Positions 6,106 to 7,200 of a DNA stretch of 7,200 bases are shown here, piece after piece. The notes under the pieces were generated by a model. The model saw only the letters and a list, made by a program, of their open reading frames with translations. It made no database searches and was not told the origin of the DNA. How positions within the stretch are numbered: the first letter of the stretch is position 1; every line of letters begins with the position of its first letter. The DNA comes from Rhodospirillales bacterium RIFCSPLOWO2_12_FULL_67_15 (GTDB lineage: Bacteria; Pseudomonadota; Alphaproteobacteria; Rhodospirillales; 2-12-FULL-67-15): the NCBI GenBank assembly GCA_001830475.1, contig MIAC01000184.1, positions 1 to 7,200 on the forward strand, written 5' to 3'. Made by a program: the position numbers and the translations under genes.

Positions 6106-7200
6106 ATGGACATCGCCGTCATCATTTTCCTCACCAGCGGGCTTTTCCTCGGCTGGGCGCTCGGCGCCAATCATCTCGGCAACGTGTTCGGAACCGCGGT
6201 CGGAACCCGGATGATCCGTTTTTCGACCGCGGCCGCCATTTGCAGCGTCTTTGTCGTTCTCGGCGCCGTATTCGGCGGCGGCGGCACCTCGGAAACCATC
6301 GGCAAGCTCGGGGCGGTCAACACCTTGGCGGGCGCCTTCATGGTCGCGCTCGCCGCCGCCGCCGCGGTCTGGATCATGACCCGCGCCGGCCTGCCGGTTT
6401 CGACCACGCACGCCATCGTCGGCGCCATCGTCGGCTGGAACGTATTCAGCGAGACTTGGACCGACATCGATTCGCTCGTCAAGATCATGACCGGCTGGGT
6501 GCTGGGGCCGGTTCTGTCGGCCCTGTTCGCGATCGCGCTCTTCTTTTCCACCGTCCGCGTCCTCCGCGTCCTCAAGCTCCATCTTCTTTATCTCGATGCC
6601 TATACCCGGCTCGGCCTGATCCTGGCCGGCGCGTTCGGCGCTTACAGTCTCGGAGCCAATAACATCGCCAATGTCGTCGGCGTCTTTCTTCCCGCCTCGC
6701 CCTTCGTCGAGTTCCGCCTGTTCGATCTGTTCACGGTATCCTCGGCGCAGCAGTTGTTCCTGCTCGGCGGCGTCGCCATCGCCGTCGGCGTCTATACCTA
6801 TTCCGAAAAGGTGGTGCATACCGTGGGCCGCGGGCTCTATACCCTTTCCCCGGTTTCGGCCTGGGTCGTGGTGATGGCGCATTCGCTCGTGCTGTTCCTG
6901 TTCGCCTCGGAAGGGCTGGAACGCCTGCTCGCCCATCTCGGCCTGCCGACGATCCCGCTGGTGCCGATTTCGAGCTCCGAGGTGATCGTCGGCGCGGTGC
7001 TCGGGGTCGCGCTGGTCAAGGGCAGGCACAACATTCGCTGGCGCACGCTGGGGCGAATCGGCGTGGGTTGGGCGATGACGCCGGCCATCGCCAGCGCCGT
7101 CTGTTTTATCGGCCTGTTCATTCTGCAGAACGTCTTCAACCAGAACGTCTACGACACGCACCGCTATCAGGTCACCCCGGCGGCGGGCGAACGCCTCGGC
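6106..7200 (+). CDS. PiT-family inorganic phosphate (anion) transporter, 3' end outside window
   Basis: PiT proteins (PF01384) are cation-coupled inner-membrane phosphate carriers built from two inverted repeats. The 365 codons visible are open to the window edge. The first signature is SGLFLGWALGANHLGNVFGT (residues 11-30), where the usual GAND is GANH (H23). A conserved STTH motif follows at 99-102 (VSTTHAIVGAIVG). The second repeat has GANNIANVVG (183-192), and the paired loop is PISSSEVIVGAVLG (287-300). About ten hydrophobic segments can be seen. The ATG at 6106 is the first start in frame after the DUF47 stop. It lacks a clear Shine-Dalgarno, so translational coupling to DUF47 is plausible. 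Phosphate is the expected substrate, but family members such as B. subtilis CysP carry sulfate, and the altered signature leaves specificity open. Confidence 0.9.
   Translation, partial: MDIAVIIFLTSGLFLGWALGANHLGNVFGTAVGTRMIRFSTAAAICSVFVVLGAVFGGGGTSETIGKLGAVNTLAGAFMVALAAAAAVWIMTRAGLPVSTTHAIVGAIVGWNVFSETWTDIDSLVKIMTGWVLGPVLSALFAIALFFSTVRVLRVLKLHLLYLDAYTRLGLILAGAFGAYSLGANNIANVVGVFLPASPFVEFRLFDLFTVSSAQQLFLLGGVAIAVGVYTYSEKVVHTVGRGLYTLSPVSAWVVVMAHSLVLFLFASEGLERLLAHLGLPTIPLVPISSSEVIVGAVLGVALVKGRHNIRWRTLGRIGVGWAMTPAIASAVCFIGLFILQNVFNQNVYDTHRYQVTPAAGERLG

Noticed and set aside
5335..7161. Long minus-strand open frame (608 codons) across DUF47 and PiT
   Set aside because: It is antisense to two clearly recognised genes, has low-complexity D/E/R/G-rich content typical of a GC-rich shadow frame, and no start signal.

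Overview
The window looks like chromosomal DNA from a high-GC alphaproteobacterium, probably near Rhodospirillales. The evidence is the GC-rich codon usage, the block tRNA-Tyr / tRNA-Gly(TCC) / tuf read on the minus strand next to a divergent rlmB, and tRNA sequences of alphaproteobacterial type. The taxonomic placement is an inference from gene order and sequence style, not from a database search.

Left end (1-782): a translation cluster on the minus strand. A promoter with a GC-rich discriminator (544-572) precedes tRNA-Tyr(GTA), tRNA-Gly(TCC) and the first codons of tuf (EF-Tu). The tuf start carries an exact 86-bp tandem duplication that breaks the reading frame. It lies at the very edge of the window and may be an assembly artefact. 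Reading the other way is rlmB (783-1649), the 23S rRNA G2251 2'-O-methyltransferase.

Middle (1646-4906): two minus-strand gene pairs. Upstream is a YeiH/UPF0324-type membrane transporter ('putative sulfate exporter' family), enlarged by an N-terminal membrane extension and a ~92-residue helical insert. It is followed by a 55-residue single-pass membrane protein and closed by a strong UUCG-loop terminator. Downstream is a universal stress protein whose stop overlaps the start of a 222-residue SRPBCC-like protein with a tryptophan-rich juxtamembrane segment and one C-terminal membrane helix. Between the pairs, ending 18 bp before the stress-protein start codon, is a ~270-bp non-coding element with 33-bp near-perfect terminal inverted repeats and nested internal hairpins. 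It looks like a MITE or structured repeat. The SRPBCC-like gene and rlmB converge so tightly that their stop codons overlap.

Right end (4907-7200): a ~510-bp divergent intergenic region contains a ~90-bp island of about 20% GC with a 14-bp perfect palindrome. It leads rightward into a DUF47 (PhoU-like) gene followed 24 bp later by a PiT-family anion transporter that runs off the window. This is the classic DUF47-Pit pairing for low-affinity phosphate (or related anion) transport, but the first PiT signature reads GANH instead of GAND.

The most unusual items are the structured inverted-repeat element, the expanded YeiH transporter with its small membrane partner and downstream stress/SRPBCC pair, and the variant PiT signature. 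Nothing here proves a new defence or mobile system.
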